The notes under the pieces are model-generated. The model made no database searches, was not told the origin of the DNA, and was given only the letters and a program-made list of their open reading frames with translations. A DNA stretch of 64,000 bases from Muribaculaceae bacterium. Its GTDB lineage: Bacteria > Bacteroidota > Bacteroidia > Bacteroidales > Muribaculaceae. The position numbers were made by a program, and so were the translations under genes. The stretch is from contig JAMPAX010000001.1 in assembly GCA_023667015.1 (NCBI GenBank), positions 616,351 through 680,350 of the forward strand, written 5' to 3'. Positions 36,245 to 44,727 of this stretch are shown one piece after another; the stretch's first letter is position 1; each line of letters begins with the position of its first letter.

Positions 36245-36565
36245 ATGAATCAGGAAAACACATTTGACGAAGATAAGGCTGTTGCTTTCATCCGCAAATA
36301 TGTGGGCGAGAACATATCCTCCAGCTATACCGACGATGAAATTCTCTACATTATAGACATCATATGGGACTACTATGAGAAAAATGGTATGTTGACCATA
36401 GACTCTGATATCACCGAAGAAGAACTGCTCGACCCTGAGAAGCTCACACAATACGTGAAGAAGGAACTCGCCAACGACCATGAAATCTTGATGGATCCCA
36501 GGGATGTAGATAAGATTGTAAAAGCTGAACTTGAATATGAAGAATCTCTCGAAGACTTTGTGTAA
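36245..36565 (+). CDS. Uncharacterised acidic 106-residue protein
   Basis: This small soluble protein is very acidic and helical, with a central IIDIIWDYYEKNG stretch. I do not recognise a domain. It starts 31 bases after rimM, and its last 29 bases overlap the start of the OmpA-like gene in another frame, which suggests translational coupling. Its acidity and the conserved place between rimM and an envelope gene are the only hints about its role. Confidence 0.75.
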   Translation: MNQENTFDEDKAVAFIRKYVGENISSSYTDDEILYIIDIIWDYYEKNGMLTIDSDITEEELLDPEKLTQYVKKELANDHEILMDPRDVDKIVKAELEYEESLEDFV

Positions 36566-37220
36566 ATATTTCGCCGCAGGTGTATTGGCTTCCGGGTTGT
36601 TGGTTGTATCAATGCCGGCAACCGCAGAAAGGAAGCCGGATAATACTCCGGTAGAGCGTGTTGCTGAGCTCGATGATATGAGCTTTATAGATATGCTCCA
36701 TTCTGTAGAACTTGGCAAGGGATCTGCAACAGTGCAGAAGTTTCAAGATAAGGAGGGCAGGACACGTCTGCTAAATGGAAAGTATAAGTCCTCAGGTCCC
36801 TGCACCGTAGAGAGCTACCGCAATAAGGAAGTACTTTTGCTGACAATCCCCGCCTCTCTACTTTTTGGCCCCAACGAAACGAAACTGAGCGCTACTGCCG
36901 CTGAATATTTGGAGCCAATCAAGCGATATCTCCGCGACCCGGATATGTATCGTGTACTCTTGGTGATGCATACTGATAATACCGGCTCTGAAGAGTATCG
37001 CGATATCCTGACTGAGGATCGTGTTGATGCAGTTTTCGATTGGTTTGAGGCTTCCGGTGCCAACACCAGTTATCTTTTCTCATATGCTATGAGCGATGAA
37101 ATGCCCCTTGTGGATAACGACTCTTTTGAGAAAAGGGAGAAAAATCGACGCCTTGAAATATATCTGATGCCCGGCAAAAAAATGGCTGACCAGGCAAAAT
37201 CAGGCAGAATTTCATTCTAA
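36537..37220 (+). CDS. OmpA-like peptidoglycan-binding protein
   Basis: This 227-residue protein has a signal peptide (MKNLSKTLCKYFAAGVLASG..., cleavage after ATA) and a C-terminal OmpA domain (about 105-215) with HTDNTGSEEY, the peptidoglycan-binding LTEDRVDAV stretch and the conserved NRRLEIY. It would be periplasmic and bind peptidoglycan. No lipobox or beta-barrel is present. I chose the ATG at 36537; a TTG two codons earlier is also in frame. The gene overlaps the preceding one by 29 bases and ends at a strong terminator. Confidence 0.88.
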   Translation: MKNLSKTLCKYFAAGVLASGLLVVSMPATAERKPDNTPVERVAELDDMSFIDMLHSVELGKGSATVQKFQDKEGRTRLLNGKYKSSGPCTVESYRNKEVLLLTIPASLLFGPNETKLSATAAEYLEPIKRYLRDPDMYRVLLVMHTDNTGSEEYRDILTEDRVDAVFDWFEASGANTSYLFSYAMSDEMPLVDNDSFEKREKNRRLEIYLMPGKKMADQAKSGRISF

Positions 37221-37256
37221 AAGAATCCGAATTGCGTTAGCAATTCGGATTCTTTT
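37219..37256. terminator. Bidirectional terminator between OmpA-like gene and maf
   Basis: A 17-base perfect stem (AAAAGAATCCGAATTGC and complement) with loop GTTA lies directly after the OmpA-like stop. It can serve both convergent genes. GTCCGACAAG-like repeats follow at 37266-37296. Confidence 0.92.
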
Positions 37257-37293
37257 AGACCTATTGTCCGACAAATCAGACAAGTCCGACAGG

Positions 37294-37875
37294 TCAGAAG
37301 AGTTTGAGCTCTTGGTATAGGCGATGGACCGGCAATCCCATCACATTATAGAATGATCCTTCCATGCTCTCTACCGCTACAGCTCCTATCCATTCCTGAA
37401 TGCCATATGCCCCCGCCTTGTCCATAGGTGTGAAGTTTGAAACGTAATAATGAATCTCTTCTTTCGTCAATTCTGCAAATTTAACATCCGTTACTGTCGT
37501 AAAGGAAGTGCGCTGATCTTTCGTCGTAATTGTTACCCCCGTTACTACTTGATGTACTTTCCCGGATAGCTCGTTGAGCATCGCTTCAGCCTCTTCTAAG
37601 TTGGCGGGTTTCCCATAGGCTTTGCCGTCAAGAATCACAAGTGTGTCGGCGGTTATCATCAGATCGTTGTCCTTAAGATGCTTATGGTAAGCATCTGCCT
37701 TTAATCCTGAAAGATATTGTGGCACTTGAAGTATTGACATATCCTTAGGATAATCCTCTTTAATCCCTCCTATGGTTATGACATTGAAGGGTATCCGCAA
37801 TTGTTGAAGCAATTCTCGGCGTCGCGGTGACTTACTTGCTAAGTAAATATGATATTTCTTCAGATTCTCAAGCAT
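37294..37875 (-). CDS. maf: Maf-family nucleotide pyrophosphatase
   Basis: Maf proteins hydrolyse dTTP/UTP or modified nucleotides and are linked to cell division arrest. The 193-residue protein has the signature YLASKSPRRRELL near the N-terminus, the ADTLVILDG stretch, and GAYGIQEWIGAVAVESMEGSFYNVMGLP. It is the downstream gene of the run fusion gene-kdsC-maf. A short GTTGATGAGTTGATGAG repeat lies in the 36-base gap before it. Confidence 0.94.
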   Translation of the reverse strand: MLENLKKYHIYLASKSPRRRELLQQLRIPFNVITIGGIKEDYPKDMSILQVPQYLSGLKADAYHKHLKDNDLMITADTLVILDGKAYGKPANLEEAEAMLNELSGKVHQVVTGVTITTKDQRTSFTTVTDVKFAELTKEEIHYYVSNFTPMDKAGAYGIQEWIGAVAVESMEGSFYNVMGLPVHRLYQELKLF

Positions 37876-37911
37876 ATGAGTTGATGAGTTGATGAGTTAT
37901 TATTAGATTGA

Positions 37912-38436
37912 TTACCAGCCGAAGGCTTTGGCATCAGACAGCCAATGGCCGTTTGCTTTCAATATCTGTTCTAATAAGTCTCTGCCGCAACCGTATCCTC
38001 CCGTATAAGGAGAGATATATAGGCAGGTGTCTTTAACTTCCCAGACTGCATCATAGGGACAACATGGTAGTCCGACATATCTCAGACATTTTAAGTCAGG
38101 AATATCATCACCCATATATGCTACCTCTTCAGGCTTCAGATTATTCTTCTTCATCCATTCTTGGAGTACAGGTAGTTTGTGGGCTGCTTTCTGATAAATA
38201 TCCTTGATCCCTAATGAATTGTATCTTTTCTCTACTGCTCGTGTATTGCCTCCGGTGATGATGGCTATATGCAATCCACATTTTACTGCTAATTGAAGTG
38301 CGTAGCCATCTTTGATATTCACCATACGCAACGGCTCCCCCTCAGACGACATCGGTATGGTTGATGGGGAAAGGACACCGTCTACATCGAATGCCACGGC
38401 TCGTATCCTCTTTAGATCATAGTTTATTCCACTCAT
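37912..38436 (-). CDS. kdsC: KdsC-type HAD phosphatase (KDO-8-phosphate phosphatase)
   Basis: This enzyme removes phosphate from 3-deoxy-D-manno-octulosonate 8-phosphate to give KDO for lipopolysaccharide. The 174-residue HAD protein has no cap domain; motif I is AFDVDGVLSPS (Asp17, Asp19), followed by ITGGNTRAVEKR, and motif IV YMGDDIPDLKCL. The GGYGCGRDLLEQIL C-terminal helix is typical. Its start overlaps the end of the fusion gene by 4 bases (ATGA), so translation is coupled. Confidence 0.92.
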   Translation of the reverse strand: MSGINYDLKRIRAVAFDVDGVLSPSTIPMSSEGEPLRMVNIKDGYALQLAVKCGLHIAIITGGNTRAVEKRYNSLGIKDIYQKAAHKLPVLQEWMKKNNLKPEEVAYMGDDIPDLKCLRYVGLPCCPYDAVWEVKDTCLYISPYTGGYGCGRDLLEQILKANGHWLSDAKAFGW

Positions 38437-40217
38437 AATTCCGTATCTATATATCCTTCAGTAGATTTTATATAGTCTGAAGTTATAATTTCAGTTATTA
38501 ATCGGTATAACTCAAGTTCTTTCAATTTGTTGTCATGCTTGAGTATTTCTTCATGTGCCGATATGGTGGCCTTATCATTCCGTCGAGCTGGTCCTGTCAT
38601 AGCTTCCTCAGCAGTCATTGTCCCAAGCTTCGATATCGTTTCTTTTAGCAATGGAAGAATTGTTTTCGGACTATATCCTGCATCTCTAAGAATACCTTCG
38701 GAAATTCCGTATAGTTTTGTGACGAAGTTATTTGCAAATACACCTGCAAGATGCAATCGTTTACGTTGTTCTGAGTCAGCTTTATTAACGTTGTTGCTAA
38801 TCTTATGGGCTAATTCGAAAAGTCGCTGTTCTGTATGTTGACAATCACCCTCTATAAAGAATGTTATAGAGCTATAATCTATATCGCGATCTTTGGTGAA
38901 TGTTTGCAATGGGTAGAGTACGCCTCGAAGGGGATGACTTCTGAGAATATCAATAGAGGTGGCTCCGGAAGTATGTACAACGATTCCTCCTACATTTCCC
39001 AATCTCTCTGAAACTACAGGAATAGCTTCGTCTTTTACGCATATTACATAGTAGTCTGCGTCTTTTCTTATTTCTTTCAGTGCCCGAGAGTCAATGATAT
39101 CTGTATCTGCAACGGGTTTAAATGCTTTGTATAAATGGGTTGCTACGTTTCCTCCCCCTATAATTGTTACCTTCGGATAAGTATGCATTACAAGAGTGTC
39201 ACAGCCAGGAGCTGATTCTTCATCGCGGCGCTTTTGATTGTTATAAATCTGTAGCCGCCCCATGGTCATTCGTAGATTAATCTCTACACATGGGATTATA
39301 CTCCCATCATCATTGGCCATCATGTCAATACCCGCCGGCCCGGTATAGTCAGTAGCGATTAGCTTTTCTAATGCTTCTTTTTGGAGAGATATGAGTGTTT
39401 GAAGTTTATTCTGATTTACATAGTTGTAGATATAGTACTCTAGGTAATTTTGAGATCCTTCGATATTGCTGATATAACGGCCGGATGAGTCCGTTTTAAA
39501 TACGGAGTATCCTACGAAGTCTGCCTCCCCTCCGTGCAACTCCCATTCAGTGGCAAAATCAATTGCCTTTTCAGCTAACACTTCTCCCATTACACTCCCT
39601 TGTCGTTTCAGAACTCCCCGAAGCCAATCTTTAAGCTTATCCTCAGGTATATCTGACGATCGGACAACACCGCGTCCACTACTACTCCATGGAGCCTTGA
39701 AGTAGCATCCCGGGTTCTTATGAGCAAATGCTATTGCTTCTTCGATATCATAGAATTCTTGGGGTAATGAGAACTCGTTGCGCAATGTTTTATAGAGCAG
39801 TGCGTTGAAATCTATGGTAGTATTTCGATGTGAGAGTTGTCTCAGTTTTTCCAATTGCTCATCAGAGGGCATTATGTCCGGATTAATACCAATCTTTAGG
39901 AGTGATTTTTTTACTTGGAGATCCCATCCCCAGGGTATTATTTCTGTAATCTTCTTGCTAAGATCTTGTTCCGAGAATTCATCAATTGACAGTGGAATAA
40001 CTCCGGATTCTTTTATCAAGGGGTTGTTCTCAAGTACTTTTCTTTCTTCCTCAGATAGAGGTGCGGGAATCGTCAGCAAATCGCCCGCTTCTCCCAATGC
40101 TGCCATCATTGGAGCGGTACGCAAGCGCATTGCGGCTACGCTCGCTGTAGGAGTATAGTACCCCGATCCTAATGCAAGTGTGAAATCGTGTTCGGGATTG
40201 TAATATAAAAGTCGCAT
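38433..40217 (-). CDS. Fusion of ATP-grasp-like domain and Rossmann/DUF2520 module
   Basis: This 594-residue protein seems to join two genes that I know separately. Residues 1 to about 345 resemble an uncharacterised Bacteroidota ATP-grasp-like family: YYNPEHDFTLALG at the start, PWGWDLQVKKSLLKIG, PSDEQLEKLRQLSHR, a nucleotide-binding FKAPWSSSGRGVV (173-185), and metal ligands in VEINLRMTMG (311-320). Residues 348-594 form an NAD(P)-type Rossmann fold (GGGNVATHL, 354-362) with a DUF2520-like C-terminus (GVLYPLQTFTKDRDIDY, FANNFVTKLYGI). It is translationally coupled to kdsC and followed by maf. The function is unknown; an amide- or peptide-forming ligase joined to a dehydrogenase is a guess. 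Confidence 0.85.
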   Translation of the reverse strand: MRLLYYNPEHDFTLALGSGYYTPTASVAAMRLRTAPMMAALGEAGDLLTIPAPLSEEERKVLENNPLIKESGVIPLSIDEFSEQDLSKKITEIIPWGWDLQVKKSLLKIGINPDIMPSDEQLEKLRQLSHRNTTIDFNALLYKTLRNEFSLPQEFYDIEEAIAFAHKNPGCYFKAPWSSSGRGVVRSSDIPEDKLKDWLRGVLKRQGSVMGEVLAEKAIDFATEWELHGGEADFVGYSVFKTDSSGRYISNIEGSQNYLEYYIYNYVNQNKLQTLISLQKEALEKLIATDYTGPAGIDMMANDDGSIIPCVEINLRMTMGRLQIYNNQKRRDEESAPGCDTLVMHTYPKVTIIGGGNVATHLYKAFKPVADTDIIDSRALKEIRKDADYYVICVKDEAIPVVSERLGNVGGIVVHTSGATSIDILRSHPLRGVLYPLQTFTKDRDIDYSSITFFIEGDCQHTEQRLFELAHKISNNVNKADSEQRKRLHLAGVFANNFVTKLYGISEGILRDAGYSPKTILPLLKETISKLGTMTAEEAMTGPARRNDKATISAHEEILKHDNKLKELELYRLITEIITSDYIKSTEGYIDTEL

Positions 40218-40246
40218 TGCAGATATTAGTTAGTTAGCTGATGAGT

Positions 40247-40310
40247 ATGCGAGCTGGAAGCTCGCCGTCTTTGATGAGATTGCGTAATTAAGGGGGCTGT
40301 GAGCCCCCTT
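40247..40310. repeat. Two hairpin repeats (GCGAGCTGGAAGCTCGC and AAGGGGGCT..)
   Basis: The first is a perfect 7-base stem (40249-40265) inside a 29-base element that recurs with three mismatches at 51134-51162. The second is a 9-base perfect stem with loop GTG (40290-40310). The rest of the gap to 40433 contains ATCAACTAT-like tandem units (about 40339-40409). Confidence 0.8.
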
Positions 40311-40433
40311 GTATTAGTTTGAAGTACGGGTCAATCGACCATCGACATTTATCCATCAATCATCGATAATTAACCATCAACTATTAAACATCTACTATCA
40401 AATATCAAGTTTCAATTTCATTTAAATTTGACA

Positions 40434-40775
40434 TTAGTCCTCACCAAGAATATTCTCTTTCTTCTTTGCTGGATTTGAGAAATAGAGTTTATGCTCAATG
40501 TACTCTTGGGTTGCGAGTAGGGTCGGTTTGGGAAGACGTTCGTAAATCTTAGAGATTTCGATCTGCTCGCGGTTTTCGGAAACCTCCTCCATATTGTCGT
40601 TTGATGAGAACTCCTGAAGTTTTTTCTCGAGCTCCTTTTTAAGTTCAACTGCTATCTGGTTTGCACGCTTGCCGATAATGCATACGGTCTCGTATACGTT
40701 GCCTGTTTGCTCGGACATTGCTATCATGTCGCGAGTGACGGTGTTTGTGGGAGCGTTTGTCTTCTTGTAGTCCAT
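40434..40775 (-). CDS. rpoZ: RNA polymerase omega-like subunit (Rpb6 type)
   Basis: This 113-residue protein resembles the Bacteroidota form of the omega subunit, which helps beta' fold in RNA polymerase. The GNVYETVCIIGKRANQIA stretch corresponds to the Rpb6/omega helix that contacts beta'. The C-terminal part (KPTLLATQEYIEHKLYF) is also typical of the Bacteroidota proteins. It follows bamD after 56 bases, a gene order known in the phylum. The name omega is by family resemblance; it is divergent from E. coli RpoZ. Confidence 0.85.
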   Translation of the reverse strand: MDYKKTNAPTNTVTRDMIAMSEQTGNVYETVCIIGKRANQIAVELKKELEKKLQEFSSNDNMEEVSENREQIEISKIYERLPKPTLLATQEYIEHKLYFSNPAKKKENILGED

Positions 40776-40831
40776 ATATTGTTCAGATTTTATGCTGATT
40801 ATTTTCTTGTATTTTCGTTTGGTTGATATCC

Positions 40832-41632
40832 TTACTCTTTTACATGTCTGCGAGCTATATTGAAGATATTCTTTGCCTCGGAGGCATGTTTCGAGTCGGG
40901 AAAGTTGTTGATGAAGGAGTAGTATTCATCTACGACATCACGATATCGTTCCTCTTTTTTCTCATCAATACTTTGCTTGGCAATTTGAAACTTTGATTTA
41001 AGTATCAGAATTTCAAAATCTTCTCTATATTTAGAATATGGGTAATTCTTTAGAGCATTTTGAGATGTAATGATGGAGGCTTGGTAATTATTGCCTAAGA
41101 AATTGCCCATATTGTAATAAAGTTGGGCATTCTGCAATTCTTTTAAAGTCAGCTTATCTTGCATCTCAAAGATGGCGTTTTGTGCCAATGTCACTTTTTC
41201 ACTACGTGGGAAATAGTCTAAGAATCCTTGAAGCTCTTCGATTGCTTTTATTGTATTCGACTGGTCGAGCTGCGGGTCGGGCGAGTCGAGATAGTAGCCA
41301 TAGCCGCTATAGAATCGAGCTAATTCTGCATATTTACCTTTGGGATATCTCTGATAATATGTCTTGAAATAAAGGCCGGAGCTTAGATAATCCTTGTTCT
41401 CATAATGAGACATGGCGAGAAGAAATAATGCTTCCTCTCCATGCGGACCACCACGTAGAGGTGTTATTAGGTCGGTAAGAATCGTCGAGGCCTGCACATA
41501 CTTCTTTTTGTCGTATGCACGTTTAGCATAATCGAATTTATATTCGATATCTCGGCTCTTCAAAACCTTACTATATTCCCCGCATCCGCTGAGTAGCATT
41601 ACGAGGGGTAGGAGATATATAAGCTTCTTCAT
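40832..41632 (-). CDS. bamD: Outer-membrane assembly lipoprotein BamD
   Basis: BamD is the essential lipoprotein of the BAM complex that inserts outer-membrane proteins. From the ATG at 41630-41632 the 266-residue protein has a lipoprotein signal (MKKLIYLLPLVMLLSGC) and then five TPR-like helix pairs (for example YDKKKYVQASTILTDLI and FLLAMSHYENKDY). An upstream in-frame start at 41662 would put ten residues before the signal and is unlikely. It is the first gene before rpoZ, with a promoter at 41687-41717. Confidence 0.92.
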   Translation of the reverse strand: MKKLIYLLPLVMLLSGCGEYSKVLKSRDIEYKFDYAKRAYDKKKYVQASTILTDLITPLRGGPHGEEALFLLAMSHYENKDYLSSGLYFKTYYQRYPKGKYAELARFYSGYGYYLDSPDPQLDQSNTIKAIEELQGFLDYFPRSEKVTLAQNAIFEMQDKLTLKELQNAQLYYNMGNFLGNNYQASIITSQNALKNYPYSKYREDFEILILKSKFQIAKQSIDEKKEERYRDVVDEYYSFINNFPDSKHASEAKNIFNIARRHVKE

Positions 41633-41686
41633 TGTATCTTTATATACGATTTCTTTGAACAACTCGGCTCAAATCCATTCGAACTG

Positions 41687-41717
41687 CAAATTTACGATTT
41701 TTTTCCCTTTCATGCAA
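41687..41717 (-). promoter_or_regulatory. Bacteroidota-type promoter of bamD-rpoZ
   Basis: TTG (41715-41717) and TAAATTTG (41687-41694), 20 bases apart on the minus strand, lie about 55 bases before the bamD ATG. Confidence 0.65.
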
Positions 41718-41806
41718 CTGCGATTTCTCCTTTTTGAATATTTTCTACGGTGGAAACCTTTGTCTGTGGTCTCTAAACTCTAACTTTCATTTCTAATCTC
41801 GCTTTG

Positions 41807-42190
41807 CTACTTGCGAAATGTGAGTTTTTTTAAACCTTCCTGAAAATACGTCGTATTATAGTCGCGCTGTCGCAAGATTTCGTTGCCAAAGATCACTAAG
41901 TCGATATCTATTGGCACTTCCCCCCGATTCCTTGTCTCTTCTGTCCTCCCCATTTCTTTTTCAATCTCTTTAAATATCTTATTGATTGCATCTGCTTTGA
42001 GCTCCGTTTCCATTCTTATTACCGCATTGAGATAGGGCTCGTTACCTCCCCCTATGGGTGATGTTTCATAGAATGGTGTTGTCTCTTTTATCTCTATTTT
42101 TGATTCTCTGTGCCTTATGCATTCTTCTGCATCAGCTAATTTTTTCACTCTATCAGCAGTGTTACTGCCGATGCTAACCAGTATTTCCAT
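41807..42190 (-). CDS. folK: Dihydropteridine pyrophosphokinase FolK, short form
   Basis: FolK (HPPK) transfers pyrophosphate from ATP to 6-hydroxymethyl-dihydropterin in folate synthesis. The 127-residue protein has the N-terminal SIGSNTADRVKKL, the PFYETSPIG stretch and the metal-binding VPIDIDLVIFG (canonical RxLDLDIL). It is about 30 residues shorter than E. coli FolK (159) because the C-terminal part is reduced, but the catalytic Asp pair is present. It lies 10 bases after the phosphoesterase gene. Confidence 0.9.
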   Translation of the reverse strand: MEILVSIGSNTADRVKKLADAEECIRHRESKIEIKETTPFYETSPIGGGNEPYLNAVIRMETELKADAINKIFKEIEKEMGRTEETRNRGEVPIDIDLVIFGNEILRQRDYNTTYFQEGLKKLTFRK

Positions 42191-42200
42191 CCCTCAGAGG

Positions 42201-43418
42201 TTAGTTCTTTAGTGTATAAAGTGTAATCTCCGGTACGGCACCAATGCGAAAGGGGAGTCCAACTTCCCCGCTGCCTACGTTGACGTAGAGCTGCATTGGT
42301 GTCCCATCATGGGCTGTTTTTTCGTACATTCCGGACCATGTGCTGTAACGATATTGCGATGGCGACCAACGCCAATTGCCAATCTGTATCATAAACTGCA
42401 TTGCATGGGTATGTCCACTCATCGTCAGGTCGATGTTGCTTATACTTGTCACTTCCTGCAACCAGTGTTCCGGATTATGACTCAGTAGAATTTTGAAGTG
42501 ATTGTCGTTAAGACTATGTCCTTCTTTCATTGGACCGGGGTATGCTTTCTTGAGGTCTCCGTATTGCTTAAAGGGAGGTTCTCCCCAGTTCTCTACCCCG
42601 ATTACCATTATAGTATCGGTGCCTAAGGAGAGAGGAAGTGTGCTGTTGTTGAGGAGTTTCCATCTCATGTCTGACTGCCATTCCTTCATGGTCGTCATAT
42701 TTGCCTCTTTTGCGGCAGGACTTTTCCATGTGATATAATCTCCATAGTCGTGGTTCCCCAGGATTGAGATTACCCCATCACGAGCTTTCAGTCGGGAGAG
42801 TGTCTGCATGAAGGGTTGGAGTTCTGCCGTCTCTCTATTTACGATATCGCCTGTAAAAACTATTAAGTCCGGTTTCAGAGTATTAATCCGATCTACGAAC
42901 TCGGAGATGAAGCTGGTTTCGTTGCCCCAGGTGCCTACATGTGCGTCTGAGAATTGTACTATTCTGTATCCATTAAAGGATGCCGGTACCCTGGGGGATT
43001 CTATTGTGACTTCCTTAATTTCTATCTCACGCCGACCAATTAGTGCTCCCCACCAAATCATTACAAATGTTAGGAAGGATATTGGCATCCCTATCCAAAG
43101 TCCGGTATTTAATCGAGGCTTTCTAAATAATTTAGGGATATACCCTATGAGTGAGAAAATTATATATACCAGCTTGGGAAGATATACGGATATGTACGTG
43201 TAGAGCATCCACATTATCGTCTGGATGCCGGAGTCGGCCTCTCTCCGAGGGAGACATAATACAATGGTCAGAAAAATCCAACACAGTACGGCGGTTGCAG
43301 CGTATATCTTCGAACTAATCTTCTTTGTGCAAAACCAACGAACGTCGTTCCATATATACAAATCTGTACCTATTGAGAATAGGTACAGAAAAATAATCAT
43401 TATTAGTGGTATACGCAT
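42201..43418 (-). CDS. Membrane metallophosphoesterase
   Basis: This 405-residue protein has about four N-terminal membrane helices (residues 1-125) and a calcineurin-like phosphoesterase domain with all metal motifs: FSDAHVG (Asp158, His160), GDIVNRE, LGNHDYGD, LSHNPEH and SGHTHAMQ. It resembles the YkuE/LpxG-like membrane phosphoesterases, some of which act on UDP-diacylglucosamine or other lipid precursors; the substrate here is inferred only. It sits between an acyltransferase and folK, with gaps of 8 and 10 bases. Confidence 0.88.
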   Translation of the reverse strand: MRIPLIMIIFLYLFSIGTDLYIWNDVRWFCTKKISSKIYAATAVLCWIFLTIVLCLPRREADSGIQTIMWMLYTYISVYLPKLVYIIFSLIGYIPKLFRKPRLNTGLWIGMPISFLTFVMIWWGALIGRREIEIKEVTIESPRVPASFNGYRIVQFSDAHVGTWGNETSFISEFVDRINTLKPDLIVFTGDIVNRETAELQPFMQTLSRLKARDGVISILGNHDYGDYITWKSPAAKEANMTTMKEWQSDMRWKLLNNSTLPLSLGTDTIMVIGVENWGEPPFKQYGDLKKAYPGPMKEGHSLNDNHFKILLSHNPEHWLQEVTSISNIDLTMSGHTHAMQFMIQIGNWRWSPSQYRYSTWSGMYEKTAHDGTPMQLYVNVGSGEVGLPFRIGAVPEITLYTLKN

Positions 43419-43426
43419 ATTGTTGA

Positions 43427-44599
43427 TTATTGAATACCTAATATTGCTATTAGCTTATTTTTTAAGGGATTCGCATACATCGTCAGCATCTTTTCCATCA
43501 GGAATTCTCGTTCTTCAGGAGTTATGTCAGGAAGGTCGATTTTATCAAGTTGCTTGTCGAAGTAGGCTTTTACTTCTTGCTCTTTTTCTTCAGTATACTT
43601 GGAGGAGAAGCGTTTTGTGTTGTGGAGTATGTCATACGCCACATAGTTTATATCGAAGATTTCGTACGAGCGATGTATTGCCTGATCAATAATTCGACCT
43701 ACGTATTTTGCCCAAGTGTTGGTGTCGGGGAATTCACCAATCTGGTCAAGTTTCATGTTGATACGAGGTGTCAACTGGAAGTGTACTTTTCCCTTAAATT
43801 GCAACAGGCCTGTTTCCATTGAAAAGAGGTCATCGCGTTGTGATTTCTTGAAGTTTGGGTCGCGTTGCTTTAGCAGATACTCACGTGCCTTCAGATAGTC
43901 GTTGGGATCATACTCGTAGCTGATAGCTACCGGCATGAGGTTTATTTCTTTCAGTTTCTCATCGAAATTCCCTTCTCCGGCGAGCGACAACATTTTCAGA
44001 AGTGATTCCTGAGTATGATCGGAGGAGTCTTTAGCCCTACCTTCGCGTTGAGCTATCCATACACTCTCATGTTTGTGGAGGATGGTATGATGGATATAGG
44101 CACTGAGATGCTTGGCCGCCAATAACCCTTCGCGTAGTCCGGTGTTGCGCTTTACGATGAAGCTCTTATTTATGCGTACCAGGTCGTTGATCCAATCGAA
44201 TACAAGGAGGTTGTTGCCGATTGCTACTTCAGTGGTAGGCAGTCCTCGACGCAGAAATGCCAAATTGAGAAATGATGCGTCAAGAACTATGTCGCGATGG
44301 TTTGTGATAAATGTATAGTTTCGCGATGGCTGATAATACTTTATGCCTCCCAGAGTAATACCTGCTGTGGTAGTCTTGGCGAGCATCTCCAAAAATGGGT
44401 ACATGATAAGTCGCTGAAAATCGTGAGTGTTGTCGATTTTTAGTAACTCATCAATAAGAGCCTTTACCGCTTCGGGCGGCATTGTATAGTTAAGTGCATG
44501 AAGGAATCCCGGCTCTTTCACCATCGAGGCGAGCTTCTCGTGCACCTGTGAGTCTCCATACGGAGCTATATCGGAAAAATCTATATTTTGGTGAGTCAT
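43427..44599 (-). CDS. Glycerophospholipid acyltransferase-like protein
   Basis: This 390-residue protein has a PlsC/PlsB-like acyltransferase core with ITNHRDIVLD (His101, Asp107; one residue wider than the usual HX4D), an AQREGRAKD block in place of FPEGTRS, and a long C-terminal helical region. It resembles Bacteroidota proteins annotated as 1-acyl-glycerol-3-phosphate or glycerol-3-phosphate acyltransferases. It should act at the inner membrane in phospholipid synthesis. It is the first gene of a run with the phosphoesterase and folK. Confidence 0.8.
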   Translation of the reverse strand: MTHQNIDFSDIAPYGDSQVHEKLASMVKEPGFLHALNYTMPPEAVKALIDELLKIDNTHDFQRLIMYPFLEMLAKTTTAGITLGGIKYYQPSRNYTFITNHRDIVLDASFLNLAFLRRGLPTTEVAIGNNLLVFDWINDLVRINKSFIVKRNTGLREGLLAAKHLSAYIHHTILHKHESVWIAQREGRAKDSSDHTQESLLKMLSLAGEGNFDEKLKEINLMPVAISYEYDPNDYLKAREYLLKQRDPNFKKSQRDDLFSMETGLLQFKGKVHFQLTPRINMKLDQIGEFPDTNTWAKYVGRIIDQAIHRSYEIFDINYVAYDILHNTKRFSSKYTEEKEQEVKAYFDKQLDKIDLPDITPEEREFLMEKMLTMYANPLKNKLIAILGIQ

Positions 44600-44644
44600 A
44601 CCATTCGTATTCTAATACCCCATAAATTTCAGGGACACCTGATG

Positions 44645-44676
44645 CAAAGTTAAGCAACCAACGCCACATAGGCAAA
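44645..44676 (-). promoter_or_regulatory. Bacteroidota-type promoter of the acyltransferase operon
   Basis: TTTG (44673-44676) and TAACTTTG (44645-44652), separated by 20 bases on the minus strand, stand about 45 bases before the ATG. Confidence 0.65.
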
Positions 44677-44727
44677 TTTTATTCCTAAAATTTCCTATTT
44701 GTACTCTTAACATTCAACTTTTAACTG

